Shown here in pieces: positions 8,491 through 17,567 of a DNA stretch of 64,000 nt. The first letter of the stretch is position 1; every line of letters begins with the position of its first letter. Source of the stretch: Spirochaetales bacterium (lineage in GTDB: Bacteria > Spirochaetota > Spirochaetia > CADAEX01); the NCBI GenBank assembly GCA_024233785.1, contig JACKPD010000011.1:10674-74673 (forward strand), read 5' to 3'. The notes beneath the pieces were generated by a model. The model did not search any database and was not told the DNA's origin. It worked only from the letters and a program-made list of their open reading frames with translations. A program made the translations under genes and the position numbers.

Positions 8491-9456
8491 ATGATTAAAA
8501 TATTATATTCATTATTTATTGTATTCTCCGGGCTGACAACAGGCTATTTACTGCAATTTTCTTCGTTGTTTCCATACGGGTCAATAAATAATGGCAAGGT
8601 TAGAAAAATACTGCAGAGGCTGGTTATTATTTTTCTTAACCCTGTTGCTTTTATCGGATCAATCTGGATTCTTGATTTAAGGAAACATCAGCTTTTATTT
8701 ATGCCTCTATCAGGATTATTGGCGCTGACTTCCGGCGGTATCTTTGCTTTGATCACAGCAAATTACATGAAGATGAGCAGAAAAGAAAGCGGAGCATTTG
8801 TCGCCTGCGGTTCTTTTACAAATATCGGGAACATCGGAGCCCTTGTCTGTTATTCTTTTCTTGGAGAAAAAGGATTCGCGCTTGTCCCGTTTTATAAACT
8901 TTTTGAGGACTTATTTTATTATCTGATCGGATTCCCTTTTTTACGGACATTCGGTATCAGAAAAGATAATAATCATAATTATAGAAAATTAGGCGTCAAA
9001 TTCGATCCCATGTTATCTGCTGTAATAATCAGTATTCTGACTGGGTTTATTTTGAATCTGTCAGGAATAAAACGCCCTGATTTTTTTAAACCCTTAAATG
9101 CGGTAATAATTCCGCTTTCCTCATTCACAATGCTTCTTACAATCGGTATGGCTTTGAAATTCGGTAAAATGAGAGAACTCGCATTTAAAGCCTCAGCAGT
9201 ACTGCCGGTAAAATATCTTGCTGTCCCTTTTATTACTTTTTTATTTGCAAAATACACAGGGCTCGGTGAGATTGACAGCGGATTGCCGTTAAAGGTGGTA
9301 TTGATCCTTTCATCAATGCCTGTTGCTATACTTGCAATGATTCCGTGCACGCTTTATGATCTGGACCTCGACCTCGCAAATACATGCTGGTTTTTTTCAA
9401 TGCTTTTAATGGTTCTAACTGTTCCTGTTTTGAAAATATTTATAACTTTAATATAA
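8491..9456 (+). CDS. AEC-family transporter (auxin efflux carrier type)
   Basis: The 321-residue protein is highly hydrophobic, with about ten membrane segments in two five-helix halves joined by a loop near residues 150-165. The first half contains GSFTNIGNIGALVCYSFLGE, which matches the asparagine-glycine motif of AEC carriers. Bacterial members export or import small carboxylates such as malonate or malate. The substrate cannot be told here. AGAGGA precedes the ATG. The gene stands alone and converges on the permease gene. Confidence 0.8.
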   Translation: MIKILYSLFIVFSGLTTGYLLQFSSLFPYGSINNGKVRKILQRLVIIFLNPVAFIGSIWILDLRKHQLLFMPLSGLLALTSGGIFALITANYMKMSRKESGAFVACGSFTNIGNIGALVCYSFLGEKGFALVPFYKLFEDLFYYLIGFPFLRTFGIRKDNNHNYRKLGVKFDPMLSAVIISILTGFILNLSGIKRPDFFKPLNAVIIPLSSFTMLLTIGMALKFGKMRELAFKASAVLPVKYLAVPFITFLFAKYTGLGEIDSGLPLKVVLILSSMPVAILAMIPCTLYDLDLDLANTCWFFSMLLMVLTVPVLKIFITLI

Positions 9457-9479
9457 GTCATAATTTAATTAAAAAAATG

Positions 9480-10667
9480 TCAGAATATTATTCCATAAGC
9501 CATTCCGGTAAAAGCTGATAAAATTATAACAAGGCTTACATAAACAATAGTCTTTTTTAAGCCCAGTTCACTGTGAATTACAAGCATTGAAGGAAGGGAA
9601 AGTGAAGGGCCTGAGAGCAGCAGTGCAAGAGCCGGACCTTTACCCATACCTGCTCCTATAAGCCCCTGCATAATCGGAACTTCTGTGAGAGTTGCAAAAT
9701 ACATGAAAGCTCCTGAAATTGAAGCTGTTAAATTTGATATTATTGAATTACCTCCTAAAAGTCCGGCTACCCATTCTGTCGGAATAAAAGCCCTGTGGCC
9801 GGGTCTTCCCAATAGAAAGCCTGCAACCAGAACTCCTGAAAAAAGGAGAGGAATTATCTGAATTGAAAAATCCCTGGTTGAAATTACCCATTCTTTAATT
9901 TCATCCTTTGAAAACCATTTGATTAGCATAATAATGAGTGCTGTAAAGAAAATACCAGTAATTAAATACTTGTTATTATAAATAAAGTCCCACAGAGGAA
10001 ATGTCCCTCTGGACTGGGCCCAATTAAGAAAAACAAGAATCCCTACCATAGAAAAAAGATAGAGTATATTCATTCCGAGAGTTCTGCCGTTGTCATCACT
10101 TATTGTCTGACTGAACATGCGTTCATCTGTCACTCTTTTTTCATCATCCTTCCTGAAGAATAAGTGCATAAGAAAACCGATAAGGAAAGCAAATGAAACA
10201 GCGCCGACTGCCCTGGCAAGACCGATCTGCCAGCCTAAAACCTTTCCTGTAAGGATTATCGCCAGTATGTTGATAGCAGGACCTGAGTATAGAAAAGAGA
10301 CCGCAGGGCCGATTCCGGCGCCTTTTTTATATATTCCCTTAAACAAAGGGAGAACTGTACATGAACAGACAGCAAGAACTGCGCCAGAAACAGAGGCAAC
10401 AGAATATGCGGTAAATTTATTAGCCTTCGGCCCGAGGTATTTTATAACTGCCTGCTGGTTTAAAAAAACCATTATTGCTCCTGCAATGAAAAAAGCAGGG
10501 ACAAGACATAACAGGACATGTTCTCTGGCATATTCCTGAAGCATAAAAAAAGCTTCGCTTATACCGGATTGAACTGCAGTATTTGAAAACGGGATAAAGT
10601 AAGACGCAATAAAAACAGATAAAAGAATAAGCAATCTGCTGTTCTGAGTCAGCGCTTTTTTAGCCAT
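9480..10667 (-). CDS. Permease of the DUF318/ArsP type
   Basis: The 395-residue membrane protein has about ten membrane segments in two related halves with a cytoplasmic loop near 170-195. The segment VCSCTVLPLFKGIYKKGAG, with the cysteine pair, is the family signature of the permeases (Pfam 'ArsP_1'/DUF318). Some members export methylated arsenicals. It lies 12 bases after a mini-thioredoxin gene in one operon, divergent from arsR-arsC, so export of an arsenic species is a reasonable but unproven inference. A different thiol-linked solute remains possible. Confidence 0.82.
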   Translation of the reverse strand: MAKKALTQNSRLLILLSVFIASYFIPFSNTAVQSGISEAFFMLQEYAREHVLLCLVPAFFIAGAIMVFLNQQAVIKYLGPKANKFTAYSVASVSGAVLAVCSCTVLPLFKGIYKKGAGIGPAVSFLYSGPAINILAIILTGKVLGWQIGLARAVGAVSFAFLIGFLMHLFFRKDDEKRVTDERMFSQTISDDNGRTLGMNILYLFSMVGILVFLNWAQSRGTFPLWDFIYNNKYLITGIFFTALIIMLIKWFSKDEIKEWVISTRDFSIQIIPLLFSGVLVAGFLLGRPGHRAFIPTEWVAGLLGGNSIISNLTASISGAFMYFATLTEVPIMQGLIGAGMGKGPALALLLSGPSLSLPSMLVIHSELGLKKTIVYVSLVIILSAFTGMAYGIIF

Positions 10668-10679
10668 TTTTAATACCCT

Positions 10680-10922
10680 TTAATTGTTGTAATTATTTAA
10701 AATATCAATTATCTGATTTTTGGTTAGAATTTTCCCTGAACTTTTAACATCTCCGTCTATGGCAAGAGCCGGTGTCATCAGAACTCCGAATTCCATTATT
10801 TCGTTTATGTCTGATACTTTGACAATTTCTGCATCAAGATCTGTTTCGGCAAGGGCCTCTTTGGCATTGGATTCAAGTGTTCTGCATTTGGGACAGCCTG
10901 TACCAAGAATTTGGATTTTCAT
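10680..10922 (-). CDS. Small thioredoxin-like redox protein
   Basis: The 80-residue protein has the compact thioredoxin fold of the 'redox-active disulfide protein 2' family (thioredoxin_3). The active motif is CPKC at residues 10-13 (GTGCPKCRTLE), and the cis-proline loop is VLMTPALAID. Such proteins are often encoded beside DUF318 permeases, and here it precedes one in the same operon. It may reduce ArsC or the permease cysteines (inference). AGGAG lies before the ATG. Confidence 0.85.
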   Translation of the reverse strand: MKIQILGTGCPKCRTLESNAKEALAETDLDAEIVKVSDINEIMEFGVLMTPALAIDGDVKSSGKILTKNQIIDILNNYNN

Positions 10923-11000
10923 ATTTTCTCCTTATGTTTATAAATTATATTATGTTCAAATTGCTAATCCATCTTTGTATAGATTTAAACAGTTAAGCTA

Positions 11001-11020
11001 ATATGGCAATATAGCCATAT
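11001..11020. promoter_or_regulatory. Probable ArsR operator (perfect palindrome)
   Basis: ATATGGC and GCCATAT form perfect seven-base arms around AATATA. It lies between the divergent arsR and thioredoxin genes and covers the -10 box of the latter. ArsR-family repressors bind such AT-rich inverted repeats (known), so autoregulation of both operons is likely. Confidence 0.65.
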
Positions 11021-11037
11021 ATGAGGTGATTTGTCAA
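11008..11037 (-). promoter_or_regulatory. Promoter of the mini-thioredoxin/permease operon
   Basis: Read on the minus strand, TTGACA (11037-11032) and TATATT (11013-11008) are 18 bases apart. The -10 box is the exact centre of the palindrome at 11001-11020, so a repressor bound there would block this promoter. Confidence 0.6.
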
Positions 11038-11086
11038 TATATCAGGTTGCTAATCATTTAATATAAATGTAAAATATATCAGGGTG
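11017..11086 (+). repeat. Three direct repeats ATATATsAGGkTG
   Basis: Copies start at 11017 (ATATATGAGGTG), 11037 (ATATATCAGGTTG) and 11074 (ATATATCAGGGTG). The last covers the ribosome site of arsR. They may be additional regulator contacts. Confidence 0.45.
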
Positions 11087-11091
11087 TAATA

Positions 11092-11424
11092 ATGACAGAA
11101 GATGAAAAATATAAAAGCGAGGGGCGGGCAGCTATTCTTAAGGCCATTTCCCATCCCTCAAGGATATTCATTGTAGATAAGCTTAATGAAAAACCTTACT
11201 GTGTATGTGAACTTGCGGAAATGATAGGTATTGACCAGTCAACCACTTCAAAACATCTTTCCATCTTAAAAAATGCAGGAATAATTGATGATACAAAAAA
11301 AGGGACAACTGTATATTATTCGCTTAGATGCAAATGTCTGCTGGATTTTATAGGATGTATTGAGAATGTAATTAGGATGAATATTGACCGGAATAAAAAG
11401 TATATGGGAGTTGGAAATAATTGA
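11092..11424 (+). CDS. arsR: ArsR-family metalloregulator
   Basis: A 110-residue winged-helix repressor. The helix-turn-helix is at about 40-63 (ELAEMIGIDQSTTSKHL) and begins with CVCEL (Cys37, Cys39), the pattern of arsenic/antimony-sensing ArsR proteins. Further cysteines in RCKCLLDFIGC near the C-terminus could complete the metal site. In the absence of metalloid it should bind the palindromes upstream. The arsC start codon overlaps its stop. Confidence 0.9.
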   Translation: MTEDEKYKSEGRAAILKAISHPSRIFIVDKLNEKPYCVCELAEMIGIDQSTTSKHLSILKNAGIIDDTKKGTTVYYSLRCKCLLDFIGCIENVIRMNIDRNKKYMGVGNN

Positions 11425-11855
11425 AAGAAAAACCAAAAATACTGTTCCTGTGCACAGGAAATTCCTGCAGAAGCCAGATGGCCGAAGGTTGGGCCAGATA
11501 CCTTATTCCGGATATCGCGGAAACCTGGTCTGCAGGAATTGAAAAACATGGATTAAATATGAACGCGGTAAAGGTTATGAAAGAAGCCGGAGTAGATATA
11601 TCCTCTCATAAAAGTAAAATTACATCAGAACTTCCTTACCAGAATTTCGACTATGTTATTACAGTCTGTGATCATGCAGGAGAAAACTGTCCATTTTTCC
11701 CGGCAAAAACAAAAATTATACATCACAGTTTTGATGACCCGCCCCGTCTTGCAAAAAATGCCGTAAATGAAGAGGATGTTCTTAAAATTTACAGACGGGT
11801 AAGAGATGAAATCAGGGATTATGTTTTAACACTTAAAGAGGTAATATCCGGCTGA
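11421..11855 (+). CDS. arsC: Arsenate reductase, thioredoxin-coupled (LMW-phosphatase type)
   Basis: ArsC reduces arsenate to arsenite so that it can be exported. The 144-residue protein has the P-loop CTGNSCRSQMAEG (nucleophile Cys11, Cys16, Arg17) and the redox cysteine pair C83 and C90 in CDHAGENC. The general acid region is DDPPRL. These features define the Staphylococcus/Bacillus thioredoxin-dependent class. The start is a TTG at 11421 that overlaps the arsR stop (TTGA), so the two are translationally coupled. No ArsB or Acr3 is present; the divergent permease could supply export. Confidence 0.94.
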   Translation: MKEKPKILFLCTGNSCRSQMAEGWARYLIPDIAETWSAGIEKHGLNMNAVKVMKEAGVDISSHKSKITSELPYQNFDYVITVCDHAGENCPFFPAKTKIIHHSFDDPPRLAKNAVNEEDVLKIYRRVRDEIRDYVLTLKEVISG

Positions 11856-11896
11856 TGGTGAAAATACTTTTTCTGAAAAGCTGATTAGAATTATTT

Positions 11897-14092
11897 TCAA
11901 TATTCATTTATTAAATCAGCAAGCGGATAATAATGCTTCAGGATCTCTTCCGCTGAAAATCCTTCAGATGCCATCCCTGCCGCTCCGGTCTGACACATCC
12001 CGACTCCGTGCCCCCATCCGGCTCCTGCAAAAATAAAGAATTGAGGAACCATATCTTCGCCCATTTTAGGCATGACAATAAAAAGATTACTGCGTAATCC
12101 GCCGAGACGGTTTCTTATCGAATCATTGCGTATTATTTCATTCCCTTTGCTCCCTTCAACAAGAACCTCATTTACCCTTCCGCTCATACCCCGGCCCCGG
12201 GTTGTAATCCTTAATATTGTACCTATATCTTTCCCGATTCTTGCCTCTATTTCCTCTCTTGGAACAATAATTCTCCATCGGTATGAAGATTTATAGTAAA
12301 AGGGCGGAATTGAGCTGTATGACGGAGGTTCTGATAATATCCACCTGGTAAGCTCACTTGGGGACGGAGGATTGGTTTTAAATAAAAGCTGAGGATCGGT
12401 TACTCCAATTATCGGAGCATTCATTTTCCAGACACTTTCCGCTGATTCTGTTCTTCCTGCGGAATTGGCGGAATAGAAAGCATTGAGATAACTGTCATCA
12501 TGTTTCAGAACCAGTCCTCGGGTTTTTTCTACAGCAGCAGTAGTTTTAATGTTTTCACCGGACAGCCCGCGGTAGAATGCGGAATGAATAGACCCGGAAA
12601 GGTCAAATCCCCGTTTTTCATATTTTCCCATATTCGCAAGTGTATAAGAGCGGGCAGCGACTGCCTGAGCGGCAAGCGCCTCTTCAGGCCAGGAAGAGGG
12701 CATCTCTGATGGAACTACAGAATAAAGGTATTCCTCAAGAGGCAGCGTGTTAACAATTGTAATTCCATTATTCTGAAAAGGTATAAAGGATATCCTGCCT
12801 CTATAGGCCCTGTCTTCCTGTCCTGCAGACTGATATCCGCCGCTGTGCGAAATATCAAATATAAGAGTAGTCAGAAATGGATTATCGTAAACAAGCGAGA
12901 CCGGCTTCGAAACAGTTAGAACAGCTTCATTATCTGAAGAGAATATTTCGATATAATTATTATTAAAGACAATTCTGTAAATCTGATTATTATTACCTTT
13001 AAGAAGCTGTTCCCCTGACCGGGAAATTATAATGAAATCCCCACCTGTTTTGATAAATAATTCACTTAATTTTTCTGCAAGTCCCACTCTTACCTGCGGC
13101 ATCGAGTCTCTTCCGTCAGTAATTGAAATTGCTTTGGGGACGGAGGATGAAATTCTTTTTTTTGCAGTAAATTCCTCCTTTTCTTTAATAATTGCAGGGT
13201 TATTTCTTTCAAAAACTGTGAGGATATCTTCTGTTTCCCTGTCCCACGGTCTTATTGCCATTGATCTTTGAAGCTCTGAATATCCTTCTTTTAACCTGTT
13301 TTGAGCAAGAAGGGTTTTAGCTAGATAAGGCCGTGCCTGTGTGATATTGGAATCCTGTTTTAGAGCTGTACGAAGATGTTTTTCAGACAAATCGAAATCA
13401 TTATTTTTAAAATACAGTATTCCAAGTGCAAAATGCGATAGAGGAAAGTAATCCTTTATTCTGATGGAAGATTCAAATGAGTATATCGCTTTATCTGTTT
13501 CGCCGCTATTTTGATATGCCCATCCGGTAAAAAAAAGCATTTCTGATAATTCATCCATTTGTGATTTTTTTTGTTCAATATCATCCCGGGAATTTAAAGT
13601 AATATTCCGGATTAAAGATTCAGTTTTACCAACATACCCTTTATTATTTCCGGATAAAAAGAGCGGCAGGGCGCTGTCTTCCCAATTTGAAAATGTCCTG
13701 TTACTGTCTTTAGAATCGGGTTCATTTTGATTGTTTGTTTCAGATAAGAAACTTCCTGATTTTAATAATTCTGCTGCTTCTGAAAGGCGTCCTGACTCTT
13801 CGAAGAGCCTTGCCAGACTAAGTACAGCATCGGAATTTGATGGATCTTCCAGAATAATTCTTTCAAACAGGGAGACAGATTCATTAAAATCACCGTCATA
13901 ATATGCTGAAACAGCAGTCATTAAATTTATGCTGTTCTCTGCAGGATTATCTTTTTTAATTACTTCTACAGCTTCACATCCAGCTATAAACGTGAGAAAA
14001 AATAAAAAGAAAGAAAAGATATTATTAAAAAAATGAAATTGTGTTTTAATTTTAAATGCATTCATTGGTAAATAATTATATATCAAAAACAT
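11897..14092 (-). CDS. Lipoprotein with TPR repeats and SpoIID/LytB domain
   Basis: The 731-residue reading frame starts with a hydrophobic signal ending in the lipobox FIAGC, so it is probably a lipoprotein. The ATG nine codons downstream (14065) may be the real start, as it gives a better signal peptide; neither start has a clear ribosome site. Residues about 50-300 hold TPR repeats (for example PLSHFALGILYFKNNDFDLS). Residues about 410-730 form a SpoIID domain with GGYQSAGQEDRAYRG, EEYLYSVVPSEMPSSWPEEA, and GHGVGMCQTGAAGMA. SpoIID is a lytic transglycosylase that acts on denuded glycan. The gene carries two GGGACGGAGG motifs on the opposite strand, in different reading frames. Confidence 0.87.
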   Translation of the reverse strand: MFLIYNYLPMNAFKIKTQFHFFNNIFSFFLFFLTFIAGCEAVEVIKKDNPAENSINLMTAVSAYYDGDFNESVSLFERIILEDPSNSDAVLSLARLFEESGRLSEAAELLKSGSFLSETNNQNEPDSKDSNRTFSNWEDSALPLFLSGNNKGYVGKTESLIRNITLNSRDDIEQKKSQMDELSEMLFFTGWAYQNSGETDKAIYSFESSIRIKDYFPLSHFALGILYFKNNDFDLSEKHLRTALKQDSNITQARPYLAKTLLAQNRLKEGYSELQRSMAIRPWDRETEDILTVFERNNPAIIKEKEEFTAKKRISSSVPKAISITDGRDSMPQVRVGLAEKLSELFIKTGGDFIIISRSGEQLLKGNNNQIYRIVFNNNYIEIFSSDNEAVLTVSKPVSLVYDNPFLTTLIFDISHSGGYQSAGQEDRAYRGRISFIPFQNNGITIVNTLPLEEYLYSVVPSEMPSSWPEEALAAQAVAARSYTLANMGKYEKRGFDLSGSIHSAFYRGLSGENIKTTAAVEKTRGLVLKHDDSYLNAFYSANSAGRTESAESVWKMNAPIIGVTDPQLLFKTNPPSPSELTRWILSEPPSYSSIPPFYYKSSYRWRIIVPREEIEARIGKDIGTILRITTRGRGMSGRVNEVLVEGSKGNEIIRNDSIRNRLGGLRSNLFIVMPKMGEDMVPQFFIFAGAGWGHGVGMCQTGAAGMASEGFSAEEILKHYYPLADLINEY
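12361..12370 (+). repeat. GGGACGGAGG motif copy 2 (in SpoIID gene)
   Basis: Exact match, antisense to the gene, preceded by an extra G. It encodes Pro-Pro-Ser-Pro in a variable linker of the SpoIID domain. Confidence 0.7.
13137..13146 (+). repeat. GGGACGGAGG motif copy 3 (in SpoIID gene)
   Basis: Exact match, antisense to the gene, preceded by an extra G. It is read in another frame than copy 2 and encodes Ser-Ser-Val-Pro between the TPR and SpoIID regions. Confidence 0.7.
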
Positions 14093-14173
14093 AAATATAG
14101 ATAATAGAAAGCGCTCTATTTCTTTTTAATAACAATAGTATTTATAAAATTATGAGTGATACGATAGAGGTAT

Positions 14174-14833
14174 TTATGCTGCCGGCTGAGGTGCTGTATC
14201 TGGAGGATGCCTGTCATCCGGGGCAATTTCATAACCAGCGATATACTTTCTGGATATGTCAGTATTTGTGTTTTCCATTTCTGCCGAATCAATGATAAAA
14301 GCAATTTTCTGCCAGGCTTTTTCAACAGCTACCGAGAGCGGCAGGGGATTTTCCATTTCATTATTGTATAATATTGTATTTCCCTCATTAGTCATTAAAG
14401 GAATAAAATTTCCGGAAAATTCTTTTTTTTCGTTCATGAATTTACAGGATTTGTATTTGTGATTTCCGTATTTATCCAAAACACCTGAAAATGCAAATGC
14501 CCTGCATAATAACGGCCGTGCGGGATAGATCAGGCAGTGGTAATCGTTTTTTTCATCGAAAAAAATACAATTTTTTCTGTTTTCAATATTCTGAAATAAA
14601 GATGACAGGCTTTTGTTTTCTTTGATAATCCAGAATGCGGCAAATAAGGCTTCAGAATAATATATTTCAGGTTCGTAAATGCTGCAGCAGCTGCCGCATC
14701 CCTTAGGGCATTTAATTGAGTAATCAGAAGCAAAAATGCCGGTTTTTATATCTATACTGCGGTAGAGCTGATCAATCAGGTTAATGTAACTGCTGATAAC
14801 CGGAAAATTTTCAAGTAAATCAATGGTGTTCAT
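14174..14833 (-). CDS. YkgJ-family cysteine-cluster protein
   Basis: The protein (219 residues from the ATG at 14833; a TTG start at 14857 would add eight) has the YkgJ metal-binding pattern. CPKGCGSCCSIYEPEIY gives four cysteines, followed by YHCLIYPARPLLCRAFAF and a later YKSCKF. These cysteines probably bind zinc or an iron-sulfur cluster; the biological role of the family is not established. It ends in a polar proline-rich tail. It is a lone gene between the SpoIID and PhoB genes. Confidence 0.75.
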   Translation of the reverse strand: MNTIDLLENFPVISSYINLIDQLYRSIDIKTGIFASDYSIKCPKGCGSCCSIYEPEIYYSEALFAAFWIIKENKSLSSLFQNIENRKNCIFFDEKNDYHCLIYPARPLLCRAFAFSGVLDKYGNHKYKSCKFMNEKKEFSGNFIPLMTNEGNTILYNNEMENPLPLSVAVEKAWQKIAFIIDSAEMENTNTDISRKYIAGYEIAPDDRHPPDTAPQPAA

Positions 14834-14983
14834 ATTTTTGGTTTTTATAACAATCAATGATATTGATAAAAAAAAAATAATGTCAATAAGCAGTTATATA
14901 TAATATAATATTCCCGTACTGTAAAACAAACTGAAATATAAACCTGCAGTTTTATTTAGTTAATTCTATAAGGTGGAAAAACA

Positions 14984-15016
14984 TTGAAAGATATGTTAAA
15001 AAAAAGTAATGAATAA
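14984..15016 (+). CDS. Possible ten-codon leader peptide before phoB-like gene
   Basis: AGGTGG (14971-14976) lies seven bases before a TTG that opens a ten-codon frame (LKDMLKKSNE) ending in TAA at 15014-15016. The stop overlaps the start of the response regulator gene (ATG 15009), which itself lacks a ribosome site. Translational coupling is therefore plausible. Confidence 0.35.
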   Translation: MKDMLKKSNE

Positions 15017-15707
15017 AAAACAAAAATTGCTTGTTGTCGAAGATGAAGATGATATCAGGGAACTGATTGCCTTTAATCTGGAAATGAGCAACATGGAAGT
15101 ATTTAAGGCTAAAAACGGGGAAGAGGCGATTGAAATTGCTGAGCGTGAATATCCTGATATAATAATTCTGGATGTTATGCTTCCGGGAATCGACGGATTT
15201 GAAGTATGCAGATATCTGAAGAAAAACGTTGCGACACGTGATGTCCCGATAATAATGCTTACTGCGCGCGCTGAAGACACAGATGTTGTCAAAGGGCTTG
15301 AGATTGGGGCTGATGATTATATTACAAAACCTTTCAGCCCCAGAATACTTATTGCAAGGGTTCACGCAGCCATGAGGAGAAAAAATGAAACCGGAACTGA
15401 ACCTGCAGCACAAAGACATTTTAAAATACATGATATTATCATAGACCTTCCACGCCATGAAGTTTTTGCAAGAGGTGAATTTGTTAATCTTTCAGCTACC
15501 GAGTTTGCGATACTTAAATTTCTTGCTTCCAATCCAGGGTGGGTTTTTTCAAGAAGCCAGATAATTGATGCAGTAAAAGGGGGGAATTACCCTGTAACTC
15601 CCCGGTCTGTAGATGTACAGATTTTGGGGATCAGAAAAAAACTCGGCAGCCAGGGGCGGTTTATAGAAACAGTCAGGGGTGTCGGTTACAGAATCCAGGC
15701 AGAATAA
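15009..15707 (+). CDS. OmpR/PhoB-family response regulator
   Basis: A 232-residue two-domain regulator. The receiver domain (1-120) has the acidic cluster EDEDD (11-15), phospho-acceptor Asp55 in ILDVMLPG and the lysine in ITKPFSP (about 104). The C-terminal winged helix (about 135-230) ends with TVRGVGYRI, typical of PhoB/OmpR DNA-binding domains. It forms a pair with the histidine kinase that starts 13 bases downstream. PhoB/PhoR-like systems usually sense phosphate, but the signal here is unknown. Confidence 0.93.
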   Translation: MNKKQKLLVVEDEDDIRELIAFNLEMSNMEVFKAKNGEEAIEIAEREYPDIIILDVMLPGIDGFEVCRYLKKNVATRDVPIIMLTARAEDTDVVKGLEIGADDYITKPFSPRILIARVHAAMRRKNETGTEPAAQRHFKIHDIIIDLPRHEVFARGEFVNLSATEFAILKFLASNPGWVFSRSQIIDAVKGGNYPVTPRSVDVQILGIRKKLGSQGRFIETVRGVGYRIQAE

Positions 15708-15720
15708 TAAACCTTAAATA

Positions 15721-17478
15721 ATGAGAAATAAAACTCTATTTTTTCAGTTTTTTACAATTCAGATAATTCTCATCTTTGCGTCAATTTTTGTCTCTGCTTT
15801 TCTATCTACAAGGACGCTGGTTCAGATGATAAATGATAAAACAGCAAAAGAACAGGAGACAATATGTAACTTAATAGTAAACATGCTGCCCGAAAAAGGA
15901 TTTGTATCACTTTATAACGCACAGGATTTTGCGTTCAGGGCCTCTGCAGGGACAAGAATCCGCCTTACTTTGATCCAGTATTCCGGAAGTGTTCTTGCGG
16001 ATTCTCACAGCGACCCGTCAGTTATGGAAAATCATTTCAACAGACCCGAGGTACAGGATGCACTCCGCGGCTTTATAGGAAAATCTGTAAGGTACAGCAC
16101 AACAATGAATGAAGAGATGTATTACATTGCAATTCCGGTCCCTACCCGGAATCTTATAGTAAGAACTTCAATTTCTGTTGAGGATATAAAGCGTCAGGTT
16201 AAATTTATATATATCAGACTTGCTATTTCTACATTTATTATACTTTTTTTTGCAACTATTTTTGCCTATTTAATAGCAAAAAACACAAGCGGTCTTATTA
16301 ATTCCATAAAAAATGTGGCAGAACATTATGCTTCAGGAGATTTTTCCATATCTCTTGAGGAAGGCGGGAACCTTGAATTACAGAATTTAGGTAAATCCAT
16401 AAATATTATGGGTAAGCAGCTTAAGGATAAAATTAATACCATAACATCACAAAGGAACGAACTCCAGGCAATGCTTAACAGCATGACTGAACCGGTTATT
16501 CTCCTCGATGAAAATATGAATGTTAGAGAAATTAACCCCTCAGCTGTTGATGTTATTGACAGCGAGAAAGTAGTAAGCTCAAGAAAATTAAATTCAATAT
16601 TAAAAAATACGCAGATACTGAAAATTGTAAAAAACGGTATAAAGACAAGAAAATACCAGGAAGAGATAGTCTGTCTTAACGAAGAGGATCAGCTTTATTA
16701 TCTTGTTCATGTCTCATTTATAGAAAAACTCGGAGAAGAAAAGAATGCCGCACTTTTAGTTATGAATGATATATCAGGTATTAAAAGACTTGAGAAAATG
16801 AGGAAAGAGTTTGTCGCGAATGTTTCCCATGAATTAAAAACACCAGTAACTTCAATTATTGGATATGTGGAAACCCTGCTGGCCGGAAAGGTTTCAGATA
16901 AAAAAGATTTCAGGAATTTTCTTTCAGTAATAAACAGGCAGGCAGTAAGGCTGGAAAAAATTATTGAAGATCTGCTTACACTTTCTAAAGTAGATGATGA
17001 ACTGGTAAAACTTACTAAAGAAGTTATTCCGGTTACTGATCTTATCGGCAGCTCGGCATCGGCATGCTCATATATCGCGGAACAGAAAAATATGAGCATT
17101 ATTATTGACTGTGATGATGAACTTGAGCTTTTTGCCCATCCAATTCTTGCAGAACAGGCTGTGTCCAATCTTATTGATAATGCAGTCAAGTATGGTTATC
17201 CGGATACAGTTATTAATGTAAAAGCAGAGGCTGTTGATAATAATGTTATAATCACAGTTGCTGATTCAGGCCCTGGAATATCTAAAAAGAATATAGACAG
17301 AATATTTGACAGGTTTTACCGTGTAGATAAATCAAGGAGCCGTGATTTAGGCGGGACAGGGCTCGGCCTTGCTATTGTAAAGCATATTGCAAGAACTCAC
17401 GGAGGAAAGATTGAGGTTGAGAGTGAAGTCGGGATCGGAACAACTTTCCGGTTATATTTCAGCAATGAGAAATTATAA
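15721..17478 (+). CDS. PhoR-like sensor histidine kinase
   Basis: The 585-residue kinase has two membrane segments (about 10-30 and 162-188) around a 130-residue periplasmic sensor region. A HAMP domain (about 190-240), a PAS domain (about 245-355), the HisKA box VANVSHELKTPVTSIIGYV with the phospho-acceptor His near residue 369, and an HATPase domain (NLIDNAVKYG, DSGPGI, GGTGLGLAIV) follow. This order matches PhoR. It is co-transcribed with the response regulator. Confidence 0.93.
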   Translation: MRNKTLFFQFFTIQIILIFASIFVSAFLSTRTLVQMINDKTAKEQETICNLIVNMLPEKGFVSLYNAQDFAFRASAGTRIRLTLIQYSGSVLADSHSDPSVMENHFNRPEVQDALRGFIGKSVRYSTTMNEEMYYIAIPVPTRNLIVRTSISVEDIKRQVKFIYIRLAISTFIILFFATIFAYLIAKNTSGLINSIKNVAEHYASGDFSISLEEGGNLELQNLGKSINIMGKQLKDKINTITSQRNELQAMLNSMTEPVILLDENMNVREINPSAVDVIDSEKVVSSRKLNSILKNTQILKIVKNGIKTRKYQEEIVCLNEEDQLYYLVHVSFIEKLGEEKNAALLVMNDISGIKRLEKMRKEFVANVSHELKTPVTSIIGYVETLLAGKVSDKKDFRNFLSVINRQAVRLEKIIEDLLTLSKVDDELVKLTKEVIPVTDLIGSSASACSYIAEQKNMSIIIDCDDELELFAHPILAEQAVSNLIDNAVKYGYPDTVINVKAEAVDNNVIITVADSGPGISKKNIDRIFDRFYRVDKSRSRDLGGTGLGLAIVKHIARTHGGKIEVESEVGIGTTFRLYFSNEKL

Positions 17479-17484
17479 AAAGAT

Positions 17485-17541
17485 ACCTGCCTGCCGGATT
17501 AACTAAATCTCTTAAGCATTACCGGTTCAGACAGGTTTTTT
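17485..17541 (+). terminator. Probable terminator after the two-component pair
   Basis: ACCTGCCTG pairs with CAGACAGGT (one G-U) across a loop that contains a CCGG pair, followed by six T. The long loop makes it less certain. Confidence 0.6.
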
Positions 17542-17567
17542 AAAGCAGTTTGTTTTTTACTCTTCTA

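Noticed and set aside
12319..12328. A degenerate GACGGAGG copy 42 bases from motif copy 2
   Set aside because: It encodes EPPSY in a segment that is natural in SpoIID proteins, so it need not be a repeat copy.
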